DNA from: an uncultured Oscillospiraceae bacterium | GTDB taxonomy: Bacteria; Bacillota; Clostridia; Oscillospirales; Oscillospiraceae | Length of the DNA: 7,601 nt | Assembly: GCA_934662925.1 (NCBI GenBank) | Contig: CAKUKL010000064.1 | Span: 1-7,601, forward strand | Reading direction: 5' to 3' | Part shown: positions 1-5,910 of the stretch, one piece after another | Layout: each line of letters starts with the position of its first letter | Position numbering within the stretch: the first letter of the stretch is position 1 | Program-made: the position numbers and the translations under genes | The notes under the pieces: generated by a model | Told to the model about the DNA's origin: nothing | What the model saw: only the letters and a program-made list of their open reading frames with translations | Databases searched by the model: none

Positions 1-345
1 GATGACCACGCTGCCCACGTACAGGCCCTTGTCCCGGAAGGTGTCGATAAGGCGCAGCACGTCCTCGTCGTAGGTGATGCCCAGATCGCCCCGGACCTTG
101 TTCTGCTCGATGGCGGAGGCGTTGATGGCGATGACCATCTCCACGCTGTCCCGCAGCTCCAGCAGCATGCGGATCTTGCTGTCAGGGGCGAAGCCGGGCA
201 GCACCCGGGCGGCGTGGTGGTCGTCAAACAGCTTGCCGCCGAACTCCAGATAGAGCTTGCCGCCGAACTGGCTGATGCGCTCCCGGATGTGGGCGGACTG
301 GGTCTCCAGATATTTCTGGTTGTCAAAGCCGATCGTGTTGGACAT
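1..345 (-). CDS. DUF1846 (UPF0371) family protein, N-terminal part
   Basis: The 115 N-terminal residues of a cytosolic protein whose remainder lies beyond the left edge. The family (DUF1846/UPF0371) is usually about 500 residues and its biochemical role is not settled. Recognised from the conserved N-terminal blocks: [18 protein letters not shown], then [37 protein letters not shown], and [17 protein letters not shown], ending in LYVGSVVI at the window edge. These match the remembered Streptococcus members almost block for block. The ATG at 345 is preceded by a modest AAGGAT ribosome site and fits the family start. It is transcribed divergently from the TauE-family gene, from an extended -10 promoter at 424-452. 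The family assignment is secure; the molecular function is not. Confidence 0.93.
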   Translation of the reverse strand, partial: MSNTIGFDNQKYLETQSAHIRERISQFGGKLYLEFGGKLFDDHHAARVLPGFAPDSKIRMLLELRDSVEMVIAINASAIEQNKVRGDLGITYDEDVLRLIDTFRDKGLYVGSVVI

Positions 346-356
346 ATCCTTATTTC

Positions 357-371
357 GGGCCGGAACGGCCC
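357..371 (-). other. Small leader hairpin upstream of the DUF1846 gene
   Basis: A perfect 6-bp inverted repeat, GGGCCG-GAA-CGGCCC, lies in the untranslated leader about 12 nt upstream of the DUF1846 start codon. It is seen directly; any effect on translation or transcript stability is a guess. A GC-rich short palindrome in GC-rich DNA could also be chance. Confidence 0.3.
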
Positions 372-423
372 ATCCTCCTGCTCTCTCTGATCTATTGGGG
401 TTCTTTTTCACACATACTCAGTT

Positions 424-452
424 ATCTTACCACAACCCCTTTTTACATACAA
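424..452 (-). promoter_or_regulatory. Promoter of the DUF1846 gene (extended -10)
   Basis: Reading the minus strand, TTGTAT (452-447) is followed after 17 nt by TAAGAT (429-424), and TGG directly precedes the -10, making it an extended -10 promoter. The spacing is ideal and the -10 is strong; the -35 matches consensus at only three of six bases. Transcription would start near 417, giving a leader of about 70 nt. It faces away from the TauE-family gene. Confidence 0.6.
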
Positions 453-467
453 GCGCCCAATGGGCGC
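453..467. promoter_or_regulatory. Palindrome abutting the -35 of the DUF1846 promoter; candidate operator
   Basis: GCGCCCA-A-TGGGCGC is a perfect inverted repeat with 7-bp arms. It begins one base upstream of the minus-strand -35 box, 34 bases before the TauE-family start codon. A dimeric regulator bound here could act on both divergent genes. No known regulator motif is recognised, so operator function is inference. Confidence 0.35.
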
Positions 468-500
468 GGCGCGAAAATTTTGTCGAAATGAGGTCGTTTC

Positions 501-1277
501 ATGCCGCAGCTTTCTGTCTGGACCTATGTGCTGGTCTGCCCCATGCTGTTTCTGGCGGGACTGGTGGACTCCGTGGCCGGGGGCGGCGGGCTGATCTCCC
601 TGCCCGCCTACCTGCTGGCGGGGCTGCCGCCCCACTTTGCCACCGCCACCAATAAGTGCTCGTCCACCTTCGGCACCATGCTGTCCACGGCGCGATACCT
701 CCGCCATGGGCACCTGCACCGGCAGACGGCGGCGCTGTCGGTGGCGTGCGCCCTTGCCGGGTCGTGGCTGGGGGCGCGGCTGAACCTGTGGCTGCCGGAA
801 AAATATCTCTACTACTTCCTGCTGGCCGCCCTGCCGGTCATTGCGCTGGTGATCCTCTTCAAGCGGGACCTGGGGGACGAGGACCGGACGGCGCGGTACT
901 CCAGAGCCGGGCTGTTGGCCCGCTGCGGCGTCATCGCCCTCGTCATCGGCTGCTACGACGGATTTTTCGGCCCGGGCACCGGCACGTTCCTCATGCTGGC
1001 GCTGACGGGGCTGTGCGGCTTCGACCTGCTCACCGCCGCGGGCAACACCAAGGTCATCAACCTGTCGTCCAATCTGGCGGCCCTCGTCACCTTCGCCTTC
1101 AGCGGGAACATCCTGTGGGCGCTGGGCATCCCGGCGGCGCTGTGCAACATCGCGGGCAACTACGTGGGCTCCGGGCTGGCGCTGAAAAACGGCGGAAAGA
1201 TCATCCGGCCCATGATGGCGGTGGTGCTGGTGCTGCTGCTGGGGACGGTGATCTACGATCTGGGGTGGAAAACATAG
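501..1277 (+). CDS. TauE/SafE-family (YfcA-like) anion exporter
   Basis: A 258-residue integral membrane protein of the TauE/SafE (DUF81) family, whose characterised members export sulfite, sulfoacetate or related anionic sulfur compounds; the substrate here is unknown. The family's two half-repeats are visible: the first has AGLVDSVAGGGGLISLP (residues about 19-35) followed by ATNKCSSTFGT; the second has GCYDGFFGPGTGTF (about 150-162) followed by GNTKVINLSSNLAAL. Both glycine-rich loops and the FGPGTG motif fit the YfcA branch. About 7-8 hydrophobic segments are apparent, and the length is normal for the family. The ATG at 501 is preceded by GAGG at 490-493 with 7-nt spacing. The gene stands alone, divergent from DUF1846 and convergent with traX. 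No convincing plus-strand promoter could be picked out. Confidence 0.93.
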   Translation: MPQLSVWTYVLVCPMLFLAGLVDSVAGGGGLISLPAYLLAGLPPHFATATNKCSSTFGTMLSTARYLRHGHLHRQTAALSVACALAGSWLGARLNLWLPEKYLYYFLLAALPVIALVILFKRDLGDEDRTARYSRAGLLARCGVIALVIGCYDGFFGPGTGTFLMLALTGLCGFDLLTAAGNTKVINLSSNLAALVTFAFSGNILWALGIPAALCNIAGNYVGSGLALKNGGKIIRPMMAVVLVLLLGTVIYDLGWKT

Positions 1278-1280
1278 AAA

Positions 1281-1313
1281 AGGGCGCCGCCCGGCGATGC
1301 CGGGCGGCGCTCT
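1281..1313 (+). terminator. Terminator hairpin after the TauE-family gene, T-tract lost
   Basis: A perfect 12-bp GC stem (1284-1295 with 1299-1310, loop GAT), extended by three more pairs including one G-T wobble, begins 4 nt after the stop codon. Position and stem are those of an intrinsic terminator, but the expected T-run is missing: the 3' side continues AACTCG directly into the repeat element. The left arm begins AAAAGGGCGCC, so a full-length partner would end GGCGCCCTTTT. That lost end resembles GCGCCCTTAT on the far side of the repeat (1508-1517). Confidence 0.6.
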
Positions 1314-1316
1314 AAC

Positions 1317-1503
1317 TCGTCGAAAAAGGCAACGCCTTTTCCGACGAAAAAGCTGCACCCCGCAGCAGCGCACGCAATGGCCGCCATCGGCGGCCATTGC
1401 GCACGTTTGCGGGGCGAGAAGAGTTTTCTGCCACGCACATGTCGCGGCAGAAAACGGATTTTATTTCTTTCGCCACTGCGGCGGCGAAATTCTGCGAGGC
1501 TTT
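1317..1503 (+). repeat. Structured intergenic repeat, copy A (~187 bp, four hairpins)
   Basis: This copy is about 88% identical (roughly 23 differences and one indel by hand) to 6426-6611, same orientation. It holds, in order: hairpin 1 (1317-1330 with 1334-1347, one A-C mismatch, loop AAC); an enclosing stem CCCCGCA/TGCGGGG (1358-1364 with 1408-1414) around a perfect 13-bp hairpin (1373-1385 with 1389-1401, loop ATC); hairpin 3, TTTTCTGCC/GGCAGAAAA (1424-1432 with 1446-1454); and hairpin 4, TTCGCCAC-TGCG-GCGGCGAA (1469-1488, one A-C mismatch). It encodes no credible protein and sits between convergent genes. It has no obvious terminal inverted repeats joining its two ends and no transposase. 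I do not recognise the family. Confidence 0.88.
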
Positions 1504-1520
1504 CGGTGCGCCCTTATGGG

Positions 1521-2372
1521 TCAGGAAAAAATATGGAACGCGATGGCCAGCTCCCGCAGCAGTCCGAGGACCAGCAGATGGGCCGGGTAAAATATGTAGG
1601 CCGTCCATTTTTTCATGCGGCCCCGGGTCCCGTCATAGCAGAGCATACAGACGGCGCTCAGGCAGATGAACAGAAGGGGCATATAACCGGTGATGTGCCC
1701 GGGATGATTCAGGATCGGGAGCACTCGCTTCAGGGTCCCGTAAAATACGCGCCATGACGTGAAGACCATGCGGGGGACCTGATCCCACGCGACCATTTGT
1801 CTCGCTACGCCGAAGGCGGCCACGGTGAAAAATGTGCCCGCTCCGGACGGGAAGAGCCACAGGCAGAAGATGAGCAGAACGCCGATGATGCCGTAGCTCA
1901 CGCAGCCGAAGGTGGACAGCCAGAGCACGGGGATCACGCCGAGCCGCCACCACCAGTGCTCACGGCCCTTTTTCCAGCAGGCGATCGCGGCCAGCCCGAG
2001 GAGAAGGGTGGGGAAAATATTCAGGCGGTTCAGGTCCAGCAGCTGAAGCGGCACGCTGTCCGCCATCGTCAGGCGCAGGGAGTTCATGTCGCCAAGGGCA
2101 AAGGTGTAGGGGATCTGAGAGATCAGGGCGAACAGCGCCAGCCTCCCGGCGTACCGGGAGAGGGAGCGGGTCTTGTCGCATCCGCGGGCCAGCAGGAACG
2201 CGAAGATGGGAAAGGCCATCCGGCCGATCCAGCGGGGCACGGAGGTCCAGAACGTGGCCTCAAGCCCGAGCCACTTCCACGGCATGATGCCGAATACCGC
2301 CCCCAGATGGTCGATGAGCATGGTGACAAGGGCGATCCACTTGAGCTTGCCTGACGAAAGTCCGCGGCGCAT
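1521..2372 (-). CDS. TraX-family membrane protein
   Basis: A 283-residue polytopic membrane protein of the TraX family. The name comes from the F-plasmid protein needed for N-terminal acetylation of pilin, but chromosomal firmicute members are common and their role is not established. Family landmarks: KWIALVTMLIDHLGAVF (residues 11-27, with the conserved IDH), IGRMAFPIFAFLL (49-61), ALISQIPY (82-89), NIFPTLLLGL near the middle, SYGIIGVLLIF, and a C-terminal FYPAHLLVLGLL. Several hydrophobic segments span the whole length. The ATG at 2372 has a near-ideal GGAGGTGA ribosome site (2387-2380) 7 nt upstream. It has an exact-consensus promoter and is divergent from nadE. Downstream it meets structured repeat copy A; the stop is 17 bp from the repeat core. 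No conjugation gene is nearby, so a pilus role is unlikely from context. Confidence 0.9.
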   Translation of the reverse strand: MRRGLSSGKLKWIALVTMLIDHLGAVFGIMPWKWLGLEATFWTSVPRWIGRMAFPIFAFLLARGCDKTRSLSRYAGRLALFALISQIPYTFALGDMNSLRLTMADSVPLQLLDLNRLNIFPTLLLGLAAIACWKKGREHWWWRLGVIPVLWLSTFGCVSYGIIGVLLIFCLWLFPSGAGTFFTVAAFGVARQMVAWDQVPRMVFTSWRVFYGTLKRVLPILNHPGHITGYMPLLFICLSAVCMLCYDGTRGRMKKWTAYIFYPAHLLVLGLLRELAIAFHIFS

Positions 2373-2446
2373 TGCGGGGTCACCTCCAAATCAGATGAAC
2401 GGTCAGCAGAGTGAACGGCTGGTATTATTTTCTTGTACCTGATGTG

Positions 2447-2475
2447 ATTATATATTGCAATGAATAATATGTCAA
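2447..2475 (-). promoter_or_regulatory. Exact-consensus promoter of traX
   Basis: On the minus strand TTGACA (2475-2470) is followed after exactly 17 nt by TATAAT (2452-2447), matching the vegetative sigma-factor consensus at all twelve bases. Transcription would start near 2440, leaving a leader of about 68 nt that carries a near-duplicated CCGTTCA motif and the GGAGGTGA ribosome site. Confidence 0.85.
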
Positions 2476-2517
2476 CAGGTATTCGACCGCTTTTGCGGGA
2501 TCGGCAAATGCCCACTG

Positions 2518-2546
2518 TTGAAATCCCGCCCGGTTTGGGGTATCAT
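2518..2546 (+). promoter_or_regulatory. Promoter of nadE (and probably the chr genes)
   Basis: TTGAAA (2518-2523), a 17-nt spacer, then TATCAT (2541-2546): ten of twelve consensus bases with ideal spacing. Transcription from about 2553 would give a leader of about 45 nt carrying the hairpin and ribosome site before the GTG at 2598. It is back to back with the traX promoter, the two -35 boxes being 42 bp apart. A small palindrome, CCGC-TTTT-GCGG (2487-2498), lies between them and could be an operator. Confidence 0.7.
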
Positions 2547-2563
2547 ATTAACCACTTGATCGA

Positions 2564-2591
2564 CCGCGCGGGTCCGCGCGGCAAAGGAGGG
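2564..2591 (+). promoter_or_regulatory. nadE leader hairpin and Shine-Dalgarno that fixes the GTG start
   Basis: A 7-bp GC-only stem (CCGCGCG at 2564-2570 with CGCGCGG at 2575-2581, loop GGTC) ends one base before AAAGGAGGG (2583-2591). The Shine-Dalgarno lies 7 nt before GTG 2598, which identifies that GTG as the start. The hairpin could limit access to the ribosome site or protect the 5' end of the mRNA; neither is shown. It matches no riboswitch I recognise. Confidence 0.6.
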
Positions 2592-2597
2592 TTCTCC

Positions 2598-4499
2598 GTG
2601 AAAGACGGTTTTATCAAGGCGGCGGCGGGCACGCCCCGGATCCGGGTGGCGGACTGCGCTTACAACGCCGGGCAGATCGCGGCGCTCATGGCCGAGGCGG
2701 CGGAGCAGGGCGTGAAGCTGCTGGCTCTGCCGGAGCTGTGCCTCACCGGCTACACCTGCGGCGACCTGTTTTTGCAGGACACCCTGCTGGACGGGGCGGA
2801 AGCCGGGCTGGCCTACATCCTGCGGGAGACGGCGGAACTGGATATGCTGACCGCCGTGGGCGTGCCGGTGCGGTGCAAATGGGATAACAAACTGTATAAC
2901 TGCGCCGCTGTGATACAGAAAGGAAAGATCCTGGGGCTGATCCCCAAGCTGTACCTCCCCAATTACGGGGAATTTTACGAGCAGCGCTGGTTCGTCTCCG
3001 GCCGGGGCGTGGATTACGCCGTCAGCCTGTGCGGGCAGGACGGCATCCCCCTGTGCGCCGGCGGGCTGTTCGAGTGCGCCGACATGCCCGGCCTTGTGGT
3101 GGGCGAGGACCTGTGGGCGGCGGAGCCGCCCTCCGTCCGGCTGGCCCGGGCGGGAGCCACGGTGATTCTGAACCTGTCCGCCAGCGACGAGGTGGCGGGC
3201 AAGGCCGCCTACCGCCGCCAGCTGGTGTCCGGGCAGTCCGCACGGCTGCTGTGCGGCTATGTGTACGCCGACGCGGGGCAGGGCGAGTCGTCCACCGACA
3301 TGGTGTTTGCCGGGCACAACATGATCGCGGAAAACGGCGCGCTTCTGGCGGAAAACCGCTTTTCCACCGGCCTGACGGCCACGGAGCTGGACGTGGAGCG
3401 GCTGGTTTACGAGCGCCGCCGCGTGACCACCTTCACCGGGGACACGGAGGGCATTTGGCGGCAGAGCTTCTCCCTTAAAGAGACGGAGACTGCCCTCACC
3501 CGCCCCGTCTCCCCCGCGCCCTTCGTGCCTCAGGGTCAGCGGGACCGGGCGGAGCGGTGCGATGAGATCCTGCGCATCGCGGCGCTGGGCCTCAAGCAGC
3601 GGCTGGAGCACACCCACGCCGCCGCGGCGGTCATCGGCCTGTCCGGCGGGCTGGACTCCACCCTCGCCATCCTCATCACCGTCATGGCCTTCGACCTGCT
3701 GGGCCGGGACCATAAGGACATCATCGCCGTCACCATGCCCTGCTTCGGCACCACCGCCCGGACCCGCTCCAACGCGGAGCTGCTGGCGGAGGAGCTGGGG
3801 GCGACGCTGCGGGTGGTGGACATCGGCGCGGCGGTGCGGCAGCACTTCGCCGACATCGGCCAGTCCATGGATGACCACTCCGTGACCTTTGAAAACGGGC
3901 AGGCCCGGGAGCGCACGCAGGTGCTCATGGACATCGCCAATAAGGCGGGGGGGCTGGTCATCGGCACCGGCGACCTGTCCGAGCTGGCGCTGGGCTGGGC
4001 CACCTACAACGGCGACCACATGAGCATGTACGGCGTGAACGCCTCCATCCCCAAGACGCTGGTGCGCCATCTGGTGGCCTTCGTGGCCGACGACCGGGGC
4101 GGCCGTCTGGCGGAGGTGCTCCGGGACATTCTGGATACCCCCGTTTCCCCCGAGCTGCTGCCCCCCAAGGACGGCGAGATCGCCCAGCGGACGGAGGATC
4201 TGGTGGGGCCCTACGAGCTGCACGACTTCTTCCTCTACTACGCCGTGCGCTGGGGCTTTTCGCCCCGGAAGGTGCTGCGGCTGGCCGAGAGGGCCATGGA
4301 GGGCCGGTACGACCGGGCGACGCTGCTCAAGTGGCTGCGGAACTTCTACCGGCGGTTCTTCGCCCAGCAGTTCAAGCGCTCCTGCCTGCCCGACGGCCCC
4401 AAGGTCGGCACCCTGACCCTCTCCCCCCGCGGCGACTGGCGGATGCCCAGCGATGCTGTAGCCCGCCTTTGGCTCGACCAGCTGGAGGGGCTGGAGTAA
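2598..4499 (+). CDS. nadE: NAD(+) synthetase, long NadE form, glutaminase Cys missing
   Basis: A 633-residue cytosolic enzyme for the last step of NAD synthesis (deamido-NAD + ATP + amide N to NAD). The N-terminal nitrilase-type glutaminase domain (about 1-280) normally feeds ammonia to the C-terminal synthetase (about 315-633). The synthetase is intact: SGGLDST P-loop (349-355), MPCFGTTARTRSNAE, GTGDLSELALGWATYNGDHMS, and SPRGDWRMP near the end. In the glutaminase domain Glu46 (LPELCLTGYTCGDLF) and Lys117 (IPKLYLPNYGEF) of the Glu-Lys-Cys triad are present. The nucleophilic Cys expected directly before EDLW is replaced by Gly169 (GLVVGEDLW), apparently with four residues missing. GTG start chosen for its Shine-Dalgarno and fit to family N-termini; an upstream in-frame ATG at 2460 would add 46 unrelated residues and overlap the traX promoter. 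The chr genes follow after 45 bp with no terminator between. Confidence 0.95.
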   Translation: MKDGFIKAAAGTPRIRVADCAYNAGQIAALMAEAAEQGVKLLALPELCLTGYTCGDLFLQDTLLDGAEAGLAYILRETAELDMLTAVGVPVRCKWDNKLYNCAAVIQKGKILGLIPKLYLPNYGEFYEQRWFVSGRGVDYAVSLCGQDGIPLCAGGLFECADMPGLVVGEDLWAAEPPSVRLARAGATVILNLSASDEVAGKAAYRRQLVSGQSARLLCGYVYADAGQGESSTDMVFAGHNMIAENGALLAENRFSTGLTATELDVERLVYERRRVTTFTGDTEGIWRQSFSLKETETALTRPVSPAPFVPQGQRDRAERCDEILRIAALGLKQRLEHTHAAAAVIGLSGGLDSTLAILITVMAFDLLGRDHKDIIAVTMPCFGTTARTRSNAELLAEELGATLRVVDIGAAVRQHFADIGQSMDDHSVTFENGQARERTQVLMDIANKAGGLVIGTGDLSELALGWATYNGDHMSMYGVNASIPKTLVRHLVAFVADDRGGRLAEVLRDILDTPVSPELLPPKDGEIAQRTEDLVGPYELHDFFLYYAVRWGFSPRKVLRLAERAMEGRYDRATLLKWLRNFYRRFFAQQFKRSCLPDGPKVGTLTLSPRGDWRMPSDAVARLWLDQLEGLE

Positions 4500-4544
4500 G
4501 CGGAAACTTTCCCCCGGGTACAAAATCCAAGCAAAAATGAAGCG

Positions 4545-5150
4545 GTGATATTCTTGTTCAAAAAATTCGCGGATCTGTTCTTTACCTTCGCTAAAATCGG
4601 CGTGTGCACCTTCGGCGGCGGCTACGCCATGCTGCCCATCCTCCAGCGGGAGCTGGTGGACAGCAAGGGCTGGGCCACGGAGGAGCAGCTGGCCGACTAC
4701 TACGCCGTGGGCCAGTGCACCCCCGGCATCATCGCCGTGAACACGGCGACCTTTGTGGGCAGCAGTCAGGCGGGGGTCGCCGGCGGCGTGGTCGCCACGC
4801 TGGGGCTGGTGTTCCCGTCCATCGTCATCATCCTGCTCATTGCGGCGTTTTTGCAGAATTTCATGGAGATCCAGTGGGTCATCCACGCCTTTAACGGCAT
4901 CCGGGCCGGTGTGGTGGCCCTCATCACCACCAGCGTCATCAAGCTGTACAAGACCTCCGTGGTGGACTGGCCCACCCGGATCCTGTACTTCGTGGTATTG
5001 GTCCTGTCCGCCGCGGGGACCTTCGTCACCATGCCCAGCGGCGCGCTGGGCGCGGTGCTGAGCTATCTCTGCTCGCCGGTGGTGCTGGTGGTCATCGCGG
5101 GCGTATCCGGGCTGTGCATCCGCGCGGCGAAGGGAGGGCTTGCGAAATGA
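4545..5150 (+). CDS. CHR-family (chromate) transporter, first half-size subunit
   Basis: A 201-residue membrane protein with one CHR (PF02417) domain. Full-length ChrA carries two such domains; in many firmicutes they are separate adjacent genes whose products are thought to act together, as here. Signature elements: FAKIGVCTFGGGYAMLP (residues 15-31), QCTPGIIAVNTATFVG (57-72), and the glycine-rich AGVAGGVVATLGLVFPSIVIILL. About five or six hydrophobic segments follow. Bacterial relatives export chromate, but sulfate-like or other anions may be the natural substrate in an anaerobe. The GTG at 4545 has only a weak ribosome site; the nearby ATG at 4537 is closed at once by a stop, so the exact start is less certain than the frame. 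Lies 45 bp after nadE without a visible promoter and overlaps the next gene by 4 bp. Confidence 0.9.
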   Translation: MIFLFKKFADLFFTFAKIGVCTFGGGYAMLPILQRELVDSKGWATEEQLADYYAVGQCTPGIIAVNTATFVGSSQAGVAGGVVATLGLVFPSIVIILLIAAFLQNFMEIQWVIHAFNGIRAGVVALITTSVIKLYKTSVVDWPTRILYFVVLVLSAAGTFVTMPSGALGAVLSYLCSPVVLVVIAGVSGLCIRAAKGGLAK

Positions 5151-5707
5151 TCCTGCTTCGGCTTTTCTTTGAGTTCTGCAAGGTGGGTCTCTTTTCCATC
5201 GGCGGCGGCCTTGCCACCATCCCATTCCTCACCGATCTGGGGGAGCGCACCGGATGGTTTACCTCCGGCCAGCTGGCGGACATGATCGCCGTGTCCGAGT
5301 CCACCCCCGGCCCCATGGGGGTGAATACCGCCACCTATGTGGGCTTTACCACCGCGGGCATCCCCGGCGGCGTCGCCGCCACGCTGGGGCTGGTGTTCCC
5401 GTCCATCGTGGTCATCCTCATCATCGCCCAGTTCCTCCAGCGGTTCCGCCAGTCCAAAGCGGTGGACGCGGTGTTTTACGGCCTGCGGGCCGCGTCGGTG
5501 GCCCTCATCACCGCCGCCCTCCTTCAGGTGGCGGAGATCGCCCTGCTGCGGGTTGGGGTGCCCTTTGGCGCGGCCTTCTTCAACTGGAAGGCCATCGTGC
5601 TGGCGGCGGTGATCTTCATCCTCATGAAGTACACCCCGGCGAAAAAGCTCCACCCCATCTGCTTCATCGGCCTGTCCGCACTGGCGGGCATTCTGTTTCA
5701 GATGTGA
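5147..5707 (+). CDS. CHR-family (chromate) transporter, second half-size subunit
   Basis: A 186-residue partner of the preceding gene with the same single CHR domain. Matching elements are FCKVGLFSIGGGLATIPFL (residues 10-28), ESTPGPMGVNTATYVG (51-66), AGIPGGVAATLGLVFPSIVVILII, and a final membrane segment ending ALAGILFQM. The ATG at 5147 overlaps the upstream stop in an ATGA arrangement, typical of translational coupling, and has GGGAGGG (5132-5138) 8 nt upstream. Initiation at an earlier in-frame GTG (5114) would add 11 polar residues absent from the family, so it is rejected. The two halves share a 33-nt identical stretch (4793-4825 and 5377-5409), consistent with an old tandem duplication. 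The pair is likely the end of the nadE transcript. The family is secure; the substrate is inferred. Confidence 0.9.
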   Translation: MILLRLFFEFCKVGLFSIGGGLATIPFLTDLGERTGWFTSGQLADMIAVSESTPGPMGVNTATYVGFTTAGIPGGVAATLGLVFPSIVVILIIAQFLQRFRQSKAVDAVFYGLRAASVALITAALLQVAEIALLRVGVPFGAAFFNWKAIVLAAVIFILMKYTPAKKLHPICFIGLSALAGILFQM

Positions 5708-5727
5708 CCGCTGTGTGCGGTTGGAAG

Positions 5728-5779
5728 TTACGCCAAAAATTTTCAGATTCAGCGGCGAACGGCCCTTGGCCCGGCGTAA
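5728..5779. repeat. Imperfect inverted-repeat segment after the chr genes
   Basis: TTACGCC (5728-5734) and GGCGTAA (5773-5779) are perfect complements 38 nt apart, enclosing a small GGCC-CTT-GGCC hairpin (5761-5771), and are followed by AAAA. The segment is non-coding and sits between the chr stop and the larger palindrome. It could be part of a composite intergenic element together with 5810-5858, but only one copy is visible, so this is tentative. Confidence 0.3.
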
Positions 5780-5809
5780 AAAAGCGCGGGAGTGCGCGGC
5801 GTTCAGCCA

Positions 5810-5858
5810 TTTGTGGAAAATGCCATGCCCGGATTTTGGGCATGGCATTTTCCACAAA
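5810..5858. terminator. Perfect 21-bp palindrome, probable bidirectional terminator
   Basis: The arms at 5810-5830 and 5838-5858 are perfectly complementary over 21 bp with a 7-nt loop GGATTTT. The inner GC-rich part (GCCATGCCC/GGGCATGGC) is followed on each strand by ATTTT, which could act as a short U-tract, so it may terminate the nadE-chr transcript before the marR promoter whose -35 lies 18 bp further on. A true T-run after the whole stem is absent on both strands, so a cruciform or mobile palindromic element is an alternative. Confidence 0.5.
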
Positions 5859-5876
5859 AAAGGACCGGTTCGTCCA

Positions 5877-5904
5877 TTGACAACGCCGGGGAAAGGACTA
5901 TACT
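5877..5904 (+). promoter_or_regulatory. marR promoter
   Basis: TTGACA (5877-5882), 16-nt spacer, TATACT (5899-5904): exact -35 and a five-of-six -10. Transcription would begin near 5911, inside the putative operator, giving a leader of about 45 nt before the ATG at 5956. Confidence 0.85.
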
Positions 5905-5910
5905 AAAGAA

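Noticed and set aside
346..500. Plus-strand promoter for the TauE-family gene
   Set aside because: Several weak hexamer pairs were tried but none combined acceptable -35 and -10 boxes with good spacing, so none is called.
408..1397. Long minus-strand frame opposite the TauE-family gene
   Set aside because: Low-complexity Arg/Gln/His-rich translation antisense to a clear membrane protein; it ends inside repeat copy A.
1297..1757. Open frames running through repeat copy A, with similar peptides (such as CRGRKRI) from copy B around 6390-6743
   Set aside because: The peptide similarity is explained by the DNA repeat. No ribosome sites support these frames, and differences between the copies follow hairpin pairing rather than codon positions. 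In other genomes such frames may be annotated as small hypothetical proteins.
5114..5146. Longer second chr gene starting at GTG 5114
   Set aside because: Adds 11 polar residues not seen in the family; ATG 5147 has a good ribosome site and a coupled ATGA overlap.
2472..5225. Very long (917-codon) open frame on the minus strand opposite nadE and the chr genes
   Set aside because: Its translation is a low-complexity Gly/Gln/His/Arg/Pro-rich string without domains, lying antisense to well-recognised proteins; GC-rich codon bias on the plus strand removes stops from this frame.
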